A stretch of DNA of 64,000 bases from Caldanaerobius polysaccharolyticus DSM 13641 (GTDB taxonomy: Bacteria > Bacillota > Thermoanaerobacteria > Thermoanaerobacterales > Caldanaerobiaceae): positions 166,733 to 230,732 of the forward strand of contig NZ_KE386495.1 in the NCBI RefSeq assembly GCF_000427425.1, given 5' to 3'. Below are positions 9,079 to 18,215 of the stretch, piece by piece. Both the position numbers and the translations under genes were made by a program. Position 1 is the stretch's first letter; every line of letters starts with the position of its first letter. Below the pieces are notes generated by a model. It was not told where the DNA came from. It ran no database searches and saw only the letters and a program-made list of their open reading frames with translations.

Positions 9079-9156
9079 TGGGGTGGATAGTGGGACTTGA
9101 ACCCACGACCTCCAGAGCCACAATCTGGCGCTCTAGCCAACTGAACTATATCCACC
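9079..9156 (-). tRNA. tRNA-His (GTG)
   Basis: Acceptor GTGGATA with an extra 5' G (G-1) opposite discriminator C73, both hallmarks of tRNA-His. Anticodon loop TTGTGGC (anticodon GTG). It is the only one of the seven tRNAs that encodes its 3' CCA (9079-9081). Confidence 0.95.
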
Positions 9157-9162
9157 ACATAG

Positions 9163-9236
9163 TGCGCCTAGAGAGAGTCGAACTCCCGACACACGGATTA
9201 GAAGTCCGTTGCTCTATCCAACTGAGCTATAGGCGC
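9163..9236 (-). tRNA. tRNA-Arg (TCT)
   Basis: 74-nt cloverleaf, acceptor GCGCCTA/TAGGCGC, anticodon loop CTTCTAA (anticodon TCT), discriminator A. CCA not encoded. Confidence 0.95.
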
Positions 9237-9241
9237 ATTAG

Positions 9242-9312
9242 AGCGGGTGAAGGGAATCGAACCCTCGCGACCAGCTTGGAAGGCTGGGGCTCTACCATTG
9301 AGCTACACCCGC
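9242..9312 (-). tRNA. tRNA-Gly (TCC)
   Basis: 71-nt cloverleaf, acceptor GCGGGTG/CACCCGC, anticodon loop CTTCCAA (anticodon TCC), discriminator U. First gene of the seven-tRNA operon. CCA not encoded. Confidence 0.95.
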
Positions 9313-9354
9313 AATGCTAACCTGTCTTTCTTTCTATTCTCACCGACGACTTAT

Positions 9355-9383
9355 AGTATACTAAATAATAATAGGTTTGTCAA
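9355..9383 (-). promoter_or_regulatory. Sigma-A promoter of the tRNA operon
   Basis: TTGACA (9378-9383 on the minus strand), a 17-base spacer and TATACT (9355-9360), about 43 bases before the first tRNA. A near-consensus vegetative promoter. Confidence 0.85.
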
Positions 9384-9481
9384 TACCCTTTTCATTGATA
9401 GTGTTGTTATTGATTTTATAACCAGCCTTGCATTATACTATTATTATTAAACCATTATTAAACAGTGAAAAGGTGATGAAA

Positions 9482-10570
9482 ATGGACGAAATACAAAAGG
9501 CCATTGCTTTTTACCATGATGAGTATGAAGCCACAAAGCTATACTCTTATCTAGCCAAAATAGAGAGGGACGCAGAGGCCAAAAAGAATTACGAGGATTT
9601 ATCAAAAATAGAAGCTGAACATACTGCATTCTGGCACCAGTTCTTAATTGATAGGAACGTAAAGGTAAAGCCAAAAAAAGCCAATAGGATAAAGCTGCGG
9701 CTTTACAATGGAATCAAAAAAGTGTTAGGCAGCAGGCTATTTATAACACTGCTGGAAGCCAAAGAAGCCACAAGCACCAAATCATATTACAATTACCTCA
9801 AAGCGTCATCACTGACAGAAAAAGAAAAAAATATGCTGGCAAAGATCATTCAAGACGAGCTGGAGCACGAAAGCCACTTTGGCAACCAGAAAGGCGCTTT
9901 TGACATAGGTAATATCAGGGATTTTATATTAGGCATGAATGACGGCCTGGTGGAAATCTTAGGTACGGTCACGGGTCTTTCAGCCGTATACCCCTCTCAT
10001 CCTTTTACTGTTGGAATAAATGGCCTCATAGTAGGAGTAGCAGGTGCTCTTTCCATGGCTATTGGAGCATTTACATCCGTAAGGTCCCAGAGGCAAGTAA
10101 ACGAGGGAATAAAAAGCAAAATGGAACTACTCTTCAGCGTATCCAAACAGAGAGCACAAGACGAACTCTACAGCAAACTTACCCAATCAGGAATCCCCGA
10201 AGATATAAGCCGTGAAGTTGTGGGTAAATTGAGCGAAAATCAACAGGCTATGATAGGGCTTCTGACAGAGGAGGTGACTGAAAATGAGTTCAAATCAGCT
10301 GCATATACAGGGTTGTCCTACATACTAGGAGTGGTATTCCCTGTTCTGCCTTTCTTTATAATAAGCACGTCCTCACTGATGTCACTGATTCTCTCAATAA
10401 TTTTAGCAGCAATTGCTCTATCAATTGTGGGGTTTGTGGTGTCCATCGCTTCAGAAAGCCTCTCTATTAAAAACAAAGCCATGGAAATGGTGGCTACAGG
10501 CCTGGGGGCCGCTGCCATATCCTACATTTTTGGCACCATCATACAAACAGTCTTTGGCATACATATATAA
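9482..10570 (+). CDS. Erythrin-VIT family iron transporter (MbfA-like)
   Basis: 362 aa. Residues 1-140 form a rubrerythrin/ferritin-like four-helix domain with repeated E and E-x-x-H signatures (EYEATKLYSYLAKIERDAE, KIEAEHTAFWHQ, LLEAKEA, IIQDELEHESHFG). Residues about 150-362 are a VIT1/CCC1-like membrane domain (RDFILGMNDGLVEILGTVTGLS, then several hydrophobic spans). Membrane-bound ferritins of this architecture export or detoxify Fe(II) using the cytoplasmic ferritin domain as a sensor or collector. ATG at 9482 follows AAAAGGTG; an ATG six bases earlier is too close to that site. No partner gene is evident; it stands alone between the tRNA operon and a convergent gene. Confidence 0.88.
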   Translation: MDEIQKAIAFYHDEYEATKLYSYLAKIERDAEAKKNYEDLSKIEAEHTAFWHQFLIDRNVKVKPKKANRIKLRLYNGIKKVLGSRLFITLLEAKEATSTKSYYNYLKASSLTEKEKNMLAKIIQDELEHESHFGNQKGAFDIGNIRDFILGMNDGLVEILGTVTGLSAVYPSHPFTVGINGLIVGVAGALSMAIGAFTSVRSQRQVNEGIKSKMELLFSVSKQRAQDELYSKLTQSGIPEDISREVVGKLSENQQAMIGLLTEEVTENEFKSAAYTGLSYILGVVFPVLPFFIISTSSLMSLILSIILAAIALSIVGFVVSIASESLSIKNKAMEMVATGLGAAAISYIFGTIIQTVFGIHI

Positions 10571-10576
10571 AAAGCT

Positions 10577-11059
10577 TTAATCCTCCAGCACTACCATCCC
10601 GTAATCGATTTTCTTCTCGTCAATGAAAAGGACAGCGCACGTTTTATGAGCTCCGCACCGGGGCATAGAAACACTGCCCGGATTTATGATGTGAACATTG
10701 CCGATGCGCTCCATAAGAGGGCAATGGGTATGTCCAAACAGCGCCACATCCGCATTTAGCTCCTTTGCCCTCTCGTACAGCTCTTTATACCCGTACTTTA
10801 CGCCGTACCTATGGCCGTGGGTCATGAAGATCTTTTTACCACATATGTTGAGCAACTTTTCAGTGTTATCTCCGTATCCAAAATCACAATTGCCCATGAC
10901 GTACTCGAACTTTATATCAGGAAAAGCCTTGGCCAGAGCAATGGCATCGGTATAGTTATCTCCCAGGTGCAGCACCAAATCCACAGGTGACATCTGGCGT
11001 ATGGCCTCCTTGGCCAGCGAGAGCATCCTATGGGTATCGCTTATAACCCCTATCTTCAT
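10577..11059 (-). CDS. YfcE/MJ0936-type metallophosphoesterase
   Basis: 160-aa calcineurin-like phosphoesterase with all five metal motifs: ISDTH (6-10), LGDN (32-35), MGNCD (55-59), THGHR (79-83), FGHTH (107-111), then INPGSVSMPR. Family members are broad phosphodiesterases with cytoplasmic nucleotide substrates; the exact substrate is unknown. The start overlaps the end of rdgB by four bases, and this rph-rdgB-phosphoesterase order is common in Firmicutes, so it is the third gene of that operon. It ends six bases from the convergent erythrin-VIT gene. Confidence 0.92.
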   Translation of the reverse strand: MKIGVISDTHRMLSLAKEAIRQMSPVDLVLHLGDNYTDAIALAKAFPDIKFEYVMGNCDFGYGDNTEKLLNICGKKIFMTHGHRYGVKYGYKELYERAKELNADVALFGHTHCPLMERIGNVHIINPGSVSMPRCGAHKTCAVLFIDEKKIDYGMVVLED

Positions 11060-11655
11060 ACGATCACACCCAGTTTTTCCAAATACCTTTTCATCTTTGC
11101 CAACGCCTTTGCCCTGTGGCTTATGTGGTTTTTTACCTCCTCATCAAGCTCAGCAAACGTCTTTTTGTACTCAGGAACATAAAATACAGGATCATACCCG
11201 AAACCGCCATTGCCTCGCTCTTCAAAGGCGATAATCCCCTCACAGCTTGCTTTCGTTATTATAACCGTGCCGTCAGTTAGCACCAGCGCAATAGCGCACA
11301 CAAAACGAGCGCTTCTGTTTTCACGGGGAACTGATCTCATCTCATAAAGCAATTTTGCGATATTATCCTTATCTGTAGCTTTTTCACCAGCGTATCTCGC
11401 CGTATAAACCCCCGGTTCCCCGTTGAGGCAATCCACCTCCAGCCCTGAGTCGTCTGCCATACAAGGAAGACCTGTAGCCACATGATATGCGTAGGCTTTT
11501 TTGAGTGCGTTTTCCTCAAAAGTCTTGCCGTCTTCCGCAACGCTCACGTCCACATTCAAGCTTTTAATGTCGACAAGTTCAATCCCCGTATCCCTCAAAA
11601 TTTCTTTCACTTCTGTTATTTTGCCTTGATTTTTCGTCGCAAGAAGTACCTGCAT
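11056..11655 (-). CDS. rdgB: XTP/dITP diphosphatase (RdgB/HAM1)
   Basis: 199 aa. Hydrolyses non-canonical purine nucleotides (dITP, XTP) to monophosphates and so keeps them out of DNA and RNA. Characteristic signatures are the N-terminal [17 protein letters not shown], the [21 protein letters not shown] loop in the middle, and the C-terminal [11 protein letters not shown] and SHRAKAL. Standard length. Its ribosome binding site (AGGGGTGA) and first 77 bases lie inside the rph reading frame in another frame, so initiation happens within the rph message. Confidence 0.96.
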   Translation of the reverse strand: MQVLLATKNQGKITEVKEILRDTGIELVDIKSLNVDVSVAEDGKTFEENALKKAYAYHVATGLPCMADDSGLEVDCLNGEPGVYTARYAGEKATDKDNIAKLLYEMRSVPRENRSARFVCAIALVLTDGTVIITKASCEGIIAFEERGNGGFGYDPVFYVPEYKKTFAELDEEVKNHISHRAKALAKMKRYLEKLGVIV

Positions 11656-12397
11656 TGTATTTCACCCCTATTTTATCTGCAATATCCCCTAGAGATTCCC
11701 TTTGTTTATCTATGAGCTGCTTAATTCCTTTCTCAGCCAGCACCAAAAGGTCAAGCAAGTCTCCCTGGGAAAAGGGGCTTTCTTCCCCTGTGCCCTGTAA
11801 CTCTACAAATTCTCCTTTATCAGTCATTACTACATTCATATCCACTTTAGCACACGCGTCTTCCTGATAACACAAATCCAGCATCTGCACGCCGTTTACA
11901 ATCCCTACGCTAACCGCCGCCACGTAGCTGGTAAGGGGTATGTGATCCAATATCTTTTTCTTTACCATTTTGTCAAAGGCTTCTGCCAGCGCCACAAAAG
12001 AACCCGTAATAGATGCTGTCCTGGTACCACCGTCTGCCTGAATCACATCGCAATCGATCCATATAGTCCTCTCCCCTAACGCCTCCAGGTCCACCACCGA
12101 CCTCAGCGCCCTGCCAATCAGCCTTTGTATCTCCTGAGTCCTGCCATTAACCCTGCCCTTTGATATTTCTCTGGCATTTCTCACCTCAGTGGCCCGGGGA
12201 ATCATGGCGTACTCACTGGTAATCCACCCTTTGTTCTTGCCCTTTAAAAAAGGGGGCACTTTATCTTCTATAGTAGCCGTGCATATAACCTTGGTATTCC
12301 CCATCTCTATCAGCACAGAACCTTCGGGATACATAAGGTAATTCCTGATGATCTTTACCTCCCTCAGTTCATCCGCCGACCTTCTATCCCGTCTCAT
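11579..12397 (-). CDS. rph: Ribonuclease PH
   Basis: 272 aa with ATG at 12397 ([14 protein letters not shown]). Trims the 3' ends of tRNA precursors by phosphorolysis; acts as a hexameric ring. Recognisable blocks are [49 protein letters not shown] and [17 protein letters not shown]. The conserved core ends near residue 240; about 30 further residues ([14 protein letters not shown]...) are encoded in the region that overlaps rdgB by 77 bases. First gene of the rph-rdgB-phosphoesterase operon. Confidence 0.95.
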   Translation of the reverse strand: MRRDRRSADELREVKIIRNYLMYPEGSVLIEMGNTKVICTATIEDKVPPFLKGKNKGWITSEYAMIPRATEVRNAREISKGRVNGRTQEIQRLIGRALRSVVDLEALGERTIWIDCDVIQADGGTRTASITGSFVALAEAFDKMVKKKILDHIPLTSYVAAVSVGIVNGVQMLDLCYQEDACAKVDMNVVMTDKGEFVELQGTGEESPFSQGDLLDLLVLAEKGIKQLIDKQRESLGDIADKIGVKYNAGTSCDEKSRQNNRSERNFEGYGD

Positions 12398-12453
12398 TAA
12401 ACAACGTACCCCTTTCAAATCCAGATGCAAATATTATAGCACAAAATTTTCTA

Positions 12454-12478
12454 TAAAAAAAATAGGCCGCGGCCTATT
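12454..12478 (-). terminator. Terminator of the amidase gene
   Basis: Perfect palindrome at 12461-12478 (arms AATAGGC and GCCTATT around a CGCG loop) followed by six U on the minus strand. The amidase stop codon lies inside the 5' arm. Confidence 0.85.
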
Positions 12479-14171
12479 GACTTAGAAACTTAACTATGCC
12501 ATTGTAAATTCCCCGGGCAAACCTCCACTGGTAATCATCCGAAGACAGCTTTTTAGCATCATCAGGGTTGCTTATAAAAGCTGTTTCTACCAGGATAGAA
12601 GGCATATTGGTGCTATTTAAAACTACCAGATGGGGCCTCTCCACAAGGCCTCTATCTATTGTATCCACCTGTTTCATAAGCTCATCGTGGACTATTTGAG
12701 CCAGCTTTATGTTATTAAAATAAAGCACTTCTGTACCTTTAGCAGACGAACTGGAATAGGAGTTGGCATGTATGCTCACAAAGACATCCGCATTTAATTG
12801 ATTGGCCAGCTGAGGCCTGTCGTACAAACCTACATAGCTATCGTCGGTTCTGGTCATGACCACATTGTATCCCCCTGCGGCCAACAGTGATTGCAGTTTT
12901 TTAGCTATTTGCAACACTACGTCAGACTCCCTCAAATTGTTGCCTACCGCCCCTGGGTCTGAACCGCCATGTCCTGCGTCCACCACGATGGTCTTTTTAG
13001 AATTGTCCACAGGAGTCAACGAAAGCACCAGAGCTCCATCCTGTTTTAATACTTGATAGGATACGTCGGCGTTTAAATAAACAGCCACGCGCACTGTATC
13101 CGCAGAATACTGTCCCACTTTTACGATGTCCACTATATTATCCTTTACCGAAACAGTACCGGGGACATTGTTTAGCCGAGCATTGTGTATGTCCATGTAC
13201 ACCCTGGAGGGGTTGTCCAACCTGTCTACATAAAAATCAGTGGCCTTTGTTGATATGGTCACATTAGCGCTTTTTCCCGACATCCCGTACTGCACGCTGT
13301 CCACAGTGTAATAATTAGATGCAGGTGGCTGTGGGCTTGGAGGATCGGCTGGCTGCTGCAGCTTATCAAATACAACCGACAGCGCCTTTTTATCGTCAGC
13401 AGTGGCTATTTCATAATTTACCATCTTGTCAAATTCTACTACAACCCTCACCGTATTGGGATCCGGGCTTGAGGTAAATTGAGAATAGCGGATCTGCCTT
13501 ATTCCATTGCTATTTACATCAATACTTTTACCTTTACTGCCATCAGGCAGGTTAAGTATAGCGTTGTTAAAGTCTAACACCAGCCTATCAGGTGATGTCA
13601 TATTAAACTTGTTAAAACTGATAGCACCATCGGCCTGAACCACAAGTTTGCCATCGGCGTAACTTACATTCTTGACGTTAACCACCGGGGTCGCTTTATT
13701 GTCGATGTAAACAGACCAATTGTCCCACCGTACATTTTTATTAAAAAACGTCTCCACTACAAACCTCAAAGGCACATACGTGTATCCTTTATTTACCAAT
13801 TTAACACTGGCATCTAGCTGCACCGGCGATCCATTGACATAAGCTACGTTTTTATTGTAATAGAAGGTTATGTTTTTGCCGTTATAACTCATCGACACTT
13901 TGCTGCTGTCGTAGCCTGTGATCTTTGCCCCAAATTGCTCTGCAATAAAGCGTATATGTACTAATACACGGCTATTTAGCATCAAAGGCTCCACGGCCGG
14001 TGCTTTTTTAACCCCATTTACGTAGATACTTATAGGAGGATAGTTATACGAGACCACACGCCCATCAATCACGTACTTCCTTACGCCAGCATATGCCACG
14101 CTGTATACCATGACAAACAGTACCATTAAGATAAACGCCCAACCTAATCTGCTCTTTATCGACACCTTCAC
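12474..14171 (-). CDS. Secreted N-acetylmuramoyl-L-alanine amidase (Amidase_3) with copper-amine-oxidase-like and AMIN domains
   Basis: About 565 aa from GTG at 14171 (AGAGGAAAGAC before it), which gives a normal signal peptide ending near VAYA; an ATG at 14222 would add 17 basic residues with a weaker site. After the signal come a copper-amine-oxidase N1-like substrate-binding domain (PPISIYVNGVKK, PLRFVVETF; about 25-150), two AMIN-like domains (about 165-375), and a zinc amidase domain from about 400 with VVDAGHGGSDPGAVG, RESDV, SIHAN and the catalytic E in ILVETAFISN. It cleaves the amide bond between peptide and MurNAc in peptidoglycan. Sporulation or cell-separation use is plausible; not decided by the sequence. 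Confidence 0.92.
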   Translation of the reverse strand: MKVSIKSRLGWAFILMVLFVMVYSVAYAGVRKYVIDGRVVSYNYPPISIYVNGVKKAPAVEPLMLNSRVLVHIRFIAEQFGAKITGYDSSKVSMSYNGKNITFYYNKNVAYVNGSPVQLDASVKLVNKGYTYVPLRFVVETFFNKNVRWDNWSVYIDNKATPVVNVKNVSYADGKLVVQADGAISFNKFNMTSPDRLVLDFNNAILNLPDGSKGKSIDVNSNGIRQIRYSQFTSSPDPNTVRVVVEFDKMVNYEIATADDKKALSVVFDKLQQPADPPSPQPPASNYYTVDSVQYGMSGKSANVTISTKATDFYVDRLDNPSRVYMDIHNARLNNVPGTVSVKDNIVDIVKVGQYSADTVRVAVYLNADVSYQVLKQDGALVLSLTPVDNSKKTIVVDAGHGGSDPGAVGNNLRESDVVLQIAKKLQSLLAAGGYNVVMTRTDDSYVGLYDRPQLANQLNADVFVSIHANSYSSSSAKGTEVLYFNNIKLAQIVHDELMKQVDTIDRGLVERPHLVVLNSTNMPSILVETAFISNPDDAKKLSSDDYQWRFARGIYNGIVKFLSQ

Positions 14172-14320
14172 GTCTTTCCTCTCTCCCCTCCTCTTACTAT
14201 ATAATTTAGCATTTATTTTCATTTTATCTCTACTTTATTACATAAATATTTCAGATCTATTACATTACCATTACTTATACTTTTGCTCTCTTTGGACATA
14301 TTAAGACGGGAGGGACTATA

Positions 14321-14494
14321 ATGATGAATATAAATTGTACTGAAAAGTGCATATACCAAGAAGACGGGAAGTGCACTTTAAACCACATAGAGCCCATCAA
14401 TTCCACCTACAATCCTACCAACTGTGCCTACTTTGTCGAGAAAAAAAAGAAAAGCGCTGAAAGCGCCACACAAAAAGGCGAAAATTCGCCATGA
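14321..14494 (+). CDS. Small cysteine-rich protein
   Basis: 57 aa (MMNINCTEKCIYQEDGKCTL...) with four cysteines (6, 10, 18, 35) that suggest a metal site, and a lysine-rich tail. A strong GGGAGGG site precedes the ATG by seven bases. I recall similar 45-60-aa proteins in many Clostridia, sometimes misnamed hydroxymyristoyl-ACP dehydratase; function unknown. Its last codons overlap the terminator hairpin of the convergent corrinoid-protein gene. Confidence 0.7.
   Translation: MMNINCTEKCIYQEDGKCTLNHIEPINSTYNPTNCAYFVEKKKKSAESATQKGENSP
14471..14490 (-). terminator. Terminator of the corrinoid operon
   Basis: On the minus strand GGCGAA-TT-TTCGCC is followed by six T, fourteen bases past the corrinoid-protein stop codon. 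A second hairpin (GCGCT-TTC-AGCGC, then a T-rich run) follows directly. Confidence 0.8.
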
Positions 14495-14503
14495 CAACCC
14501 TGC

Positions 14504-15139
14504 CTATGACAACACAAAGTTCTTTGCCATTTCTGCAGCAGAAGCAGCATCTTTGGCGTAACCATCTGCCCCTATCTCATCGGCGTAACTCTGGGTCACA
14601 GGAGCACCTCCAATCATAACCTTCACCTTATCCCTTATACCGGCATCCTTAAGGGCAGCTATTACGCCTCTCATAGCAGGCATCGTGGTAGTGAGAAGCG
14701 CTGATAACGCCACTATATCAGCGCCATTTTCTCGAGCAGCATTTACAAATTTTTCTGCCGGGACATCTACCCCTAAGTCTATCACCTCAAGGCCCACGCC
14801 CTGCATCATCATCTTCACCAGGTTTTTGCCTATATCGTGTAGGTCACCTTTGACAGTGCCTATTACCACTTTGCCAAAAGGCTTCACTCCTGACGCTGTG
14901 AGTACCGGCTTTAATATATCCATACCGGCGTGCATCGCCCTGGCCGCTATGAGCACTTCAGGGACGTACACCTCGTTGTTTTTAAATTTTGCGCCTATGA
15001 TGTTCATTCCATCGATAAGCCCTTTAGTCAGGATGTCACCAGCCGGTATGCCGTCGTCCAGAGCCTTTTGCACCAGTTCCTTAACCCTCTTAGCATTGCC
15101 AACCTGCAGCGCCTCCGATATCTCCTTTAAAATTTCCAT
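14504..15139 (-). CDS. Corrinoid protein (methyltransferase shuttle protein)
   Basis: 211 aa. N-terminal helical cap (1-85) and C-terminal B12-binding Rossmann domain with the base-off motif D99-x-H101-x-x-G104 (GDLHDIGKNLV); His101 should be the lower cobalt ligand. Such proteins accept a methyl group from a substrate-specific methyltransferase and pass it to a second one (MtaC/MtbC/MttC type, also vanillate and glycine-betaine systems). It is the last gene of a four-gene operon with its own activators, but no methyltransferase is adjacent, so the substrate is unknown. Confidence 0.93.
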   Translation of the reverse strand: MEILKEISEALQVGNAKRVKELVQKALDDGIPAGDILTKGLIDGMNIIGAKFKNNEVYVPEVLIAARAMHAGMDILKPVLTASGVKPFGKVVIGTVKGDLHDIGKNLVKMMMQGVGLEVIDLGVDVPAEKFVNAARENGADIVALSALLTTTMPAMRGVIAALKDAGIRDKVKVMIGGAPVTQSYADEIGADGYAKDAASAAEMAKNFVLS

Positions 15140-15161
15140 AATTTAAAACTCCCTCCTCACA

Positions 15162-16400
15162 TTATATATAGCCCCAGTTCATCTTTCTAAATTGACCGGG
15201 GGATACTCCCTCATATTTCTTAAACACCCTAGTAAAATAGCTTTGATCTTGAAAACCCACCATTAACGCTACATCCAGTATATTTAAATCCAGCTTAGCC
15301 AGATACTTTTTGCTCTCTTCAACCCTTAGTTTATTGAGGTAATCGGTGTAGCTCATGCCCATTTCTTCTTTAAATAACCTTGAAAGGTAATTAGGGCTCA
15401 GGTGAACATAATGGGCTACGTCTTCCAGGGATATGTTTTCTTTGTAATTATTCTTTATGTATTCGATGGCCTGATACACTGCCGCATTTCTGGCCTGGCC
15501 AATGCTGTATACGCTTTCCGTAAATCTATCCAGTACTTTTATAAGCCAGTAACACAGCTCTTCTACATCGGATATCCTGCCCGCATCCTGAAGGTATCTT
15601 AAGTTAAGGCCAAAGATCATCTCCAGGTCCGCACCCCCTTCTACCGCGGCCCTGGAGAGCACCACCACCAGCTCCAGAGCTCTGGCCTTCATGTACTCAA
15701 AGTTGCCACCGCTTTTAAAGAATATGTGACCTAAAAGTTCGTTTAAAATGGCTTTGGCGGCTATCTTCTCCCCTGCTTTTACAAGCCTTACCAGTTCTCT
15801 CTCTTTCTCCAGAGGATAACAAAAGGAATTGCCTCCTTCTTTAATCTCCTGTATCTCCTCCGCAATCTTAGATTGCGTCTCGTAAAATTCCCTCATAGAT
15901 CTAAACCTGGCCACTTCCTCAAAACTACCCTGCTCCGATACCATAAAGAGCAGTTCTGACAAATAGCGTATTCTGTCCGGCTTGATCACAGGTATATCTC
16001 TCAAGGACCTCTTTAAAAACTCCAGTTTCTCTGCTCTCAGGCCATACTTTTCCTTTATCTCATCTACCATCAAATCGTCAGGCTCAGTCATCAATACAGG
16101 CCCGGCAACCAATATCGCAACTACCACTCTGTTTACAACCACAGGAGCCGACCAGTGGACCATGCCAGCAGGGCAGCAAAATACATACCCTTCCCCCAGC
16201 TTCTCTGATGTAAAACCTGACTGTACGTGGACCTTTTTGCACAGCTCATTTCCTACAAATTTCCTGAAATAGCAGCAAAACCTGCGATCATCTCCGGACT
16301 GGCAAAGCACATCTCCCTGAGGGCTTAAAGCGCACAAGTCTATACCTGTGGAATTTTTATAAACGTCCACGATTCTCTGCAGCAGGTCTTTGGAAATCAT
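15162..16400 (-). CDS. PocR-domain AraC-family transcriptional regulator
   Basis: 412 aa from ATG at 16400 (GAGGA nine bases upstream). Residues 1-150 are a PocR sensory domain (TGIDLCALSPQGDVLCQSG, cysteine pairs, CPAGMVHWSAPVVVN, AILVAGPVLM), which in known cases binds small ligands; the middle is helical; the C-terminal 100 residues are an AraC double helix-turn-helix (NISLEDVAHYVHLSPNYLSRLFKEEMG and DVALMVGFQDQSYFTRVFKKYEGVSPGQFR). It sits inside the corrinoid operon, just upstream of the corrinoid protein gene, so it probably senses a methyl donor or cobalamin-pathway signal and controls this operon. Confidence 0.92.
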   Translation of the reverse strand: MISKDLLQRIVDVYKNSTGIDLCALSPQGDVLCQSGDDRRFCCYFRKFVGNELCKKVHVQSGFTSEKLGEGYVFCCPAGMVHWSAPVVVNRVVVAILVAGPVLMTEPDDLMVDEIKEKYGLRAEKLEFLKRSLRDIPVIKPDRIRYLSELLFMVSEQGSFEEVARFRSMREFYETQSKIAEEIQEIKEGGNSFCYPLEKERELVRLVKAGEKIAAKAILNELLGHIFFKSGGNFEYMKARALELVVVLSRAAVEGGADLEMIFGLNLRYLQDAGRISDVEELCYWLIKVLDRFTESVYSIGQARNAAVYQAIEYIKNNYKENISLEDVAHYVHLSPNYLSRLFKEEMGMSYTDYLNKLRVEESKKYLAKLDLNILDVALMVGFQDQSYFTRVFKKYEGVSPGQFRKMNWGYI

Positions 16401-16412
16401 AGGCAACAGTCC

Positions 16413-18215
16413 TCAAAAATACATTTGATCCATGAATTCAGTCTGGAATTCGGGAATACCGGACAGTTCCACGTACCCCACCTTGTCCTTGATCCTGGAT
16501 GCCAGTTTAAAGTATTCATCACAAATTAAAGCCATCCTGGCACCCATCCCAGCGCCATTCCCTAACTGAACGACCTTATCTTTTAAAACCTCTGGAATAA
16601 GGCCGATGTTTACCGCGCTGTCCACCCTGATATAATTCCCAAATCCCCCCGCTAGATAAACCCTGCGCACATCCTCCCACTGTAACCCTAGTTTTTTTGC
16701 TAATATGTTCATTCCTGCTGCTATAGCACCCTTTGCCAGCTGCAACTCCCTTATGTCTTTTTGAGTGACGAGAATTCCCGATTGTGGGTCCAACACAAAG
16801 GCCAATTGTCCGTTGTACTCCACTATCCTCTTAAGAAGCCTGGAATCCAGCTTGCCTTGCAGCTCCTCTGCTGTCTTCATCCTGCCCGTCTCATCTACAA
16901 TGCCTTTTTTGATTAGCTCAGAGGCAACATCCACAATCCCAGAACCACAAATGCCTAAAGGCTTTTCATCGCCTATCGTCTTATACACCTCTTGGCTGTC
17001 AAGGTCAACATAGCTTATGGCACCCACCACGCCGCCGGTGCCAAAGGTTATCCTGGCGCCTTCAAAAGCAGGACCAGCAGCGGCGGAACAGGAGACCATC
17101 CTCTCCCTGTTGCCCAGGACTATCTCGCCATTGGTACCTATATCTAATAGCAAACTCACCTCGCTGTTTTCATACATGCCGCTGGCCATGATTGCCGCCA
17201 CAGTATCTGCTCCTATATACCCCGATACCATAGGCAGCATCACCACATAGCCGTCGGGATTTATATCTATGCCCATCTCCCGGGCTTTGACCTCTAGCTC
17301 CCTGGTGTAAGCCGGTACATAAGGGGCATTGGCGATATGGTCGGCGGGAATGCCTGCCAGCATATGCATCATGGTTGTGTTGCCCACAACGGTGATCTCG
17401 TATATATCATCTCTGTTCACCTTGTTTCTCCGGCTGAAGTGAGATACCATTCGGTTAAACTCACCTACTATCAAATCGCGAAGTTCCTCACGGCCCCTAT
17501 CTGTTGTTATCTCGTGGTTTATCCTGCTGATCACATCAGCTCCCAATCGCCTCTGGGGGTTTAAGCTGGAGTACACGTCTACCTCCTTGCCTGTCTTTAA
17601 ATCCACAAGATAACCAGCTATGGTAGTTGTACCTATGTCAACCGCCATTCCGTAAAGGCCATCGCGATCTGGCCGTACCACATCCACAAGCTCATCCTTT
17701 CTTATAACGGCGTTTACAGTAAATGCGTTCTCCCTCAACACGCCAGGCAACTTGCATATGACATCGCGACCTGTTTTTAAACTTCCCAGGTTGTCTGTAA
17801 GCCGTTTTAGATCATCCCTTTGGTCGTCAAGATCAGGCTCTTTTAACCACAGCTTTACCTTTTTTACCCTGGGAGCCAGCGGGACTTCCCTGTAAAGAGC
17901 GGACAAAAGCACCACTGCCTCTCTATCCCTTTCAGGCACCGTCACCACCATGTCCTCATCCACCAAAACGGCACACGCCAACCTGTACCCTTTTTGCGCT
18001 TCCTCCTCAGATATAAAGTTTCTTTCCACCCCTGTAAGGCGATGGTGTTCCCTTGCTGGCTGTACAATTACTCTGCACTTGCCACAAGTCCCATGGCCAT
18101 TGCAGAAATTTTCCAGGAAGATTCCATGTTCCAGGAGCACATCCCACAGTTTCCTATTTTTCTCCACCTGTATGGATACCCTGCTTTGGCCCTTTACTAC
18201 GCTCACCCTATACAT
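16413..18215 (-). CDS. RACo-type reductive activator of corrinoid proteins ([2Fe-2S] ferredoxin plus ASKHA domain)
   Basis: 600 aa from ATG at 18215. Residues 1-90 are a plant-type ferredoxin domain with C38, C44, C47, C81 (C-x5-C-x2-C-x33-C). A linker leads to an ASKHA ATPase-like fold with GMAVDIGTTTIAGYLVDL (about 190-207), SLLLDIGTNGEIVLGN, GSGIVD and YLAGGFGNYI. RACo proteins use ATP to push an electron uphill and reduce inactive Co(II) corrinoid back to Co(I). The partner should be the corrinoid protein two genes downstream. The start overlaps the preceding gene by eight bases. Confidence 0.93.
   Translation of the reverse strand: MYRVSVVKGQSRVSIQVEKNRKLWDVLLEHGIFLENFCNGHGTCGKCRVIVQPAREHHRLTGVERNFISEEEAQKGYRLACAVLVDEDMVVTVPERDREAVVLLSALYREVPLAPRVKKVKLWLKEPDLDDQRDDLKRLTDNLGSLKTGRDVICKLPGVLRENAFTVNAVIRKDELVDVVRPDRDGLYGMAVDIGTTTIAGYLVDLKTGKEVDVYSSLNPQRRLGADVISRINHEITTDRGREELRDLIVGEFNRMVSHFSRRNKVNRDDIYEITVVGNTTMMHMLAGIPADHIANAPYVPAYTRELEVKAREMGIDINPDGYVVMLPMVSGYIGADTVAAIMASGMYENSEVSLLLDIGTNGEIVLGNRERMVSCSAAAGPAFEGARITFGTGGVVGAISYVDLDSQEVYKTIGDEKPLGICGSGIVDVASELIKKGIVDETGRMKTAEELQGKLDSRLLKRIVEYNGQLAFVLDPQSGILVTQKDIRELQLAKGAIAAGMNILAKKLGLQWEDVRRVYLAGGFGNYIRVDSAVNIGLIPEVLKDKVVQLGNGAGMGARMALICDEYFKLASRIKDKVGYVELSGIPEFQTEFMDQMYF

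Noticed and set aside
8538-9320. Open frames across the tRNA cluster with database-like peptides (RIRTYDLQIRS, ERTTRFELATS)
   Set aside because: These are the well-known false translations of tRNA genes; the cloverleafs explain the sequence.
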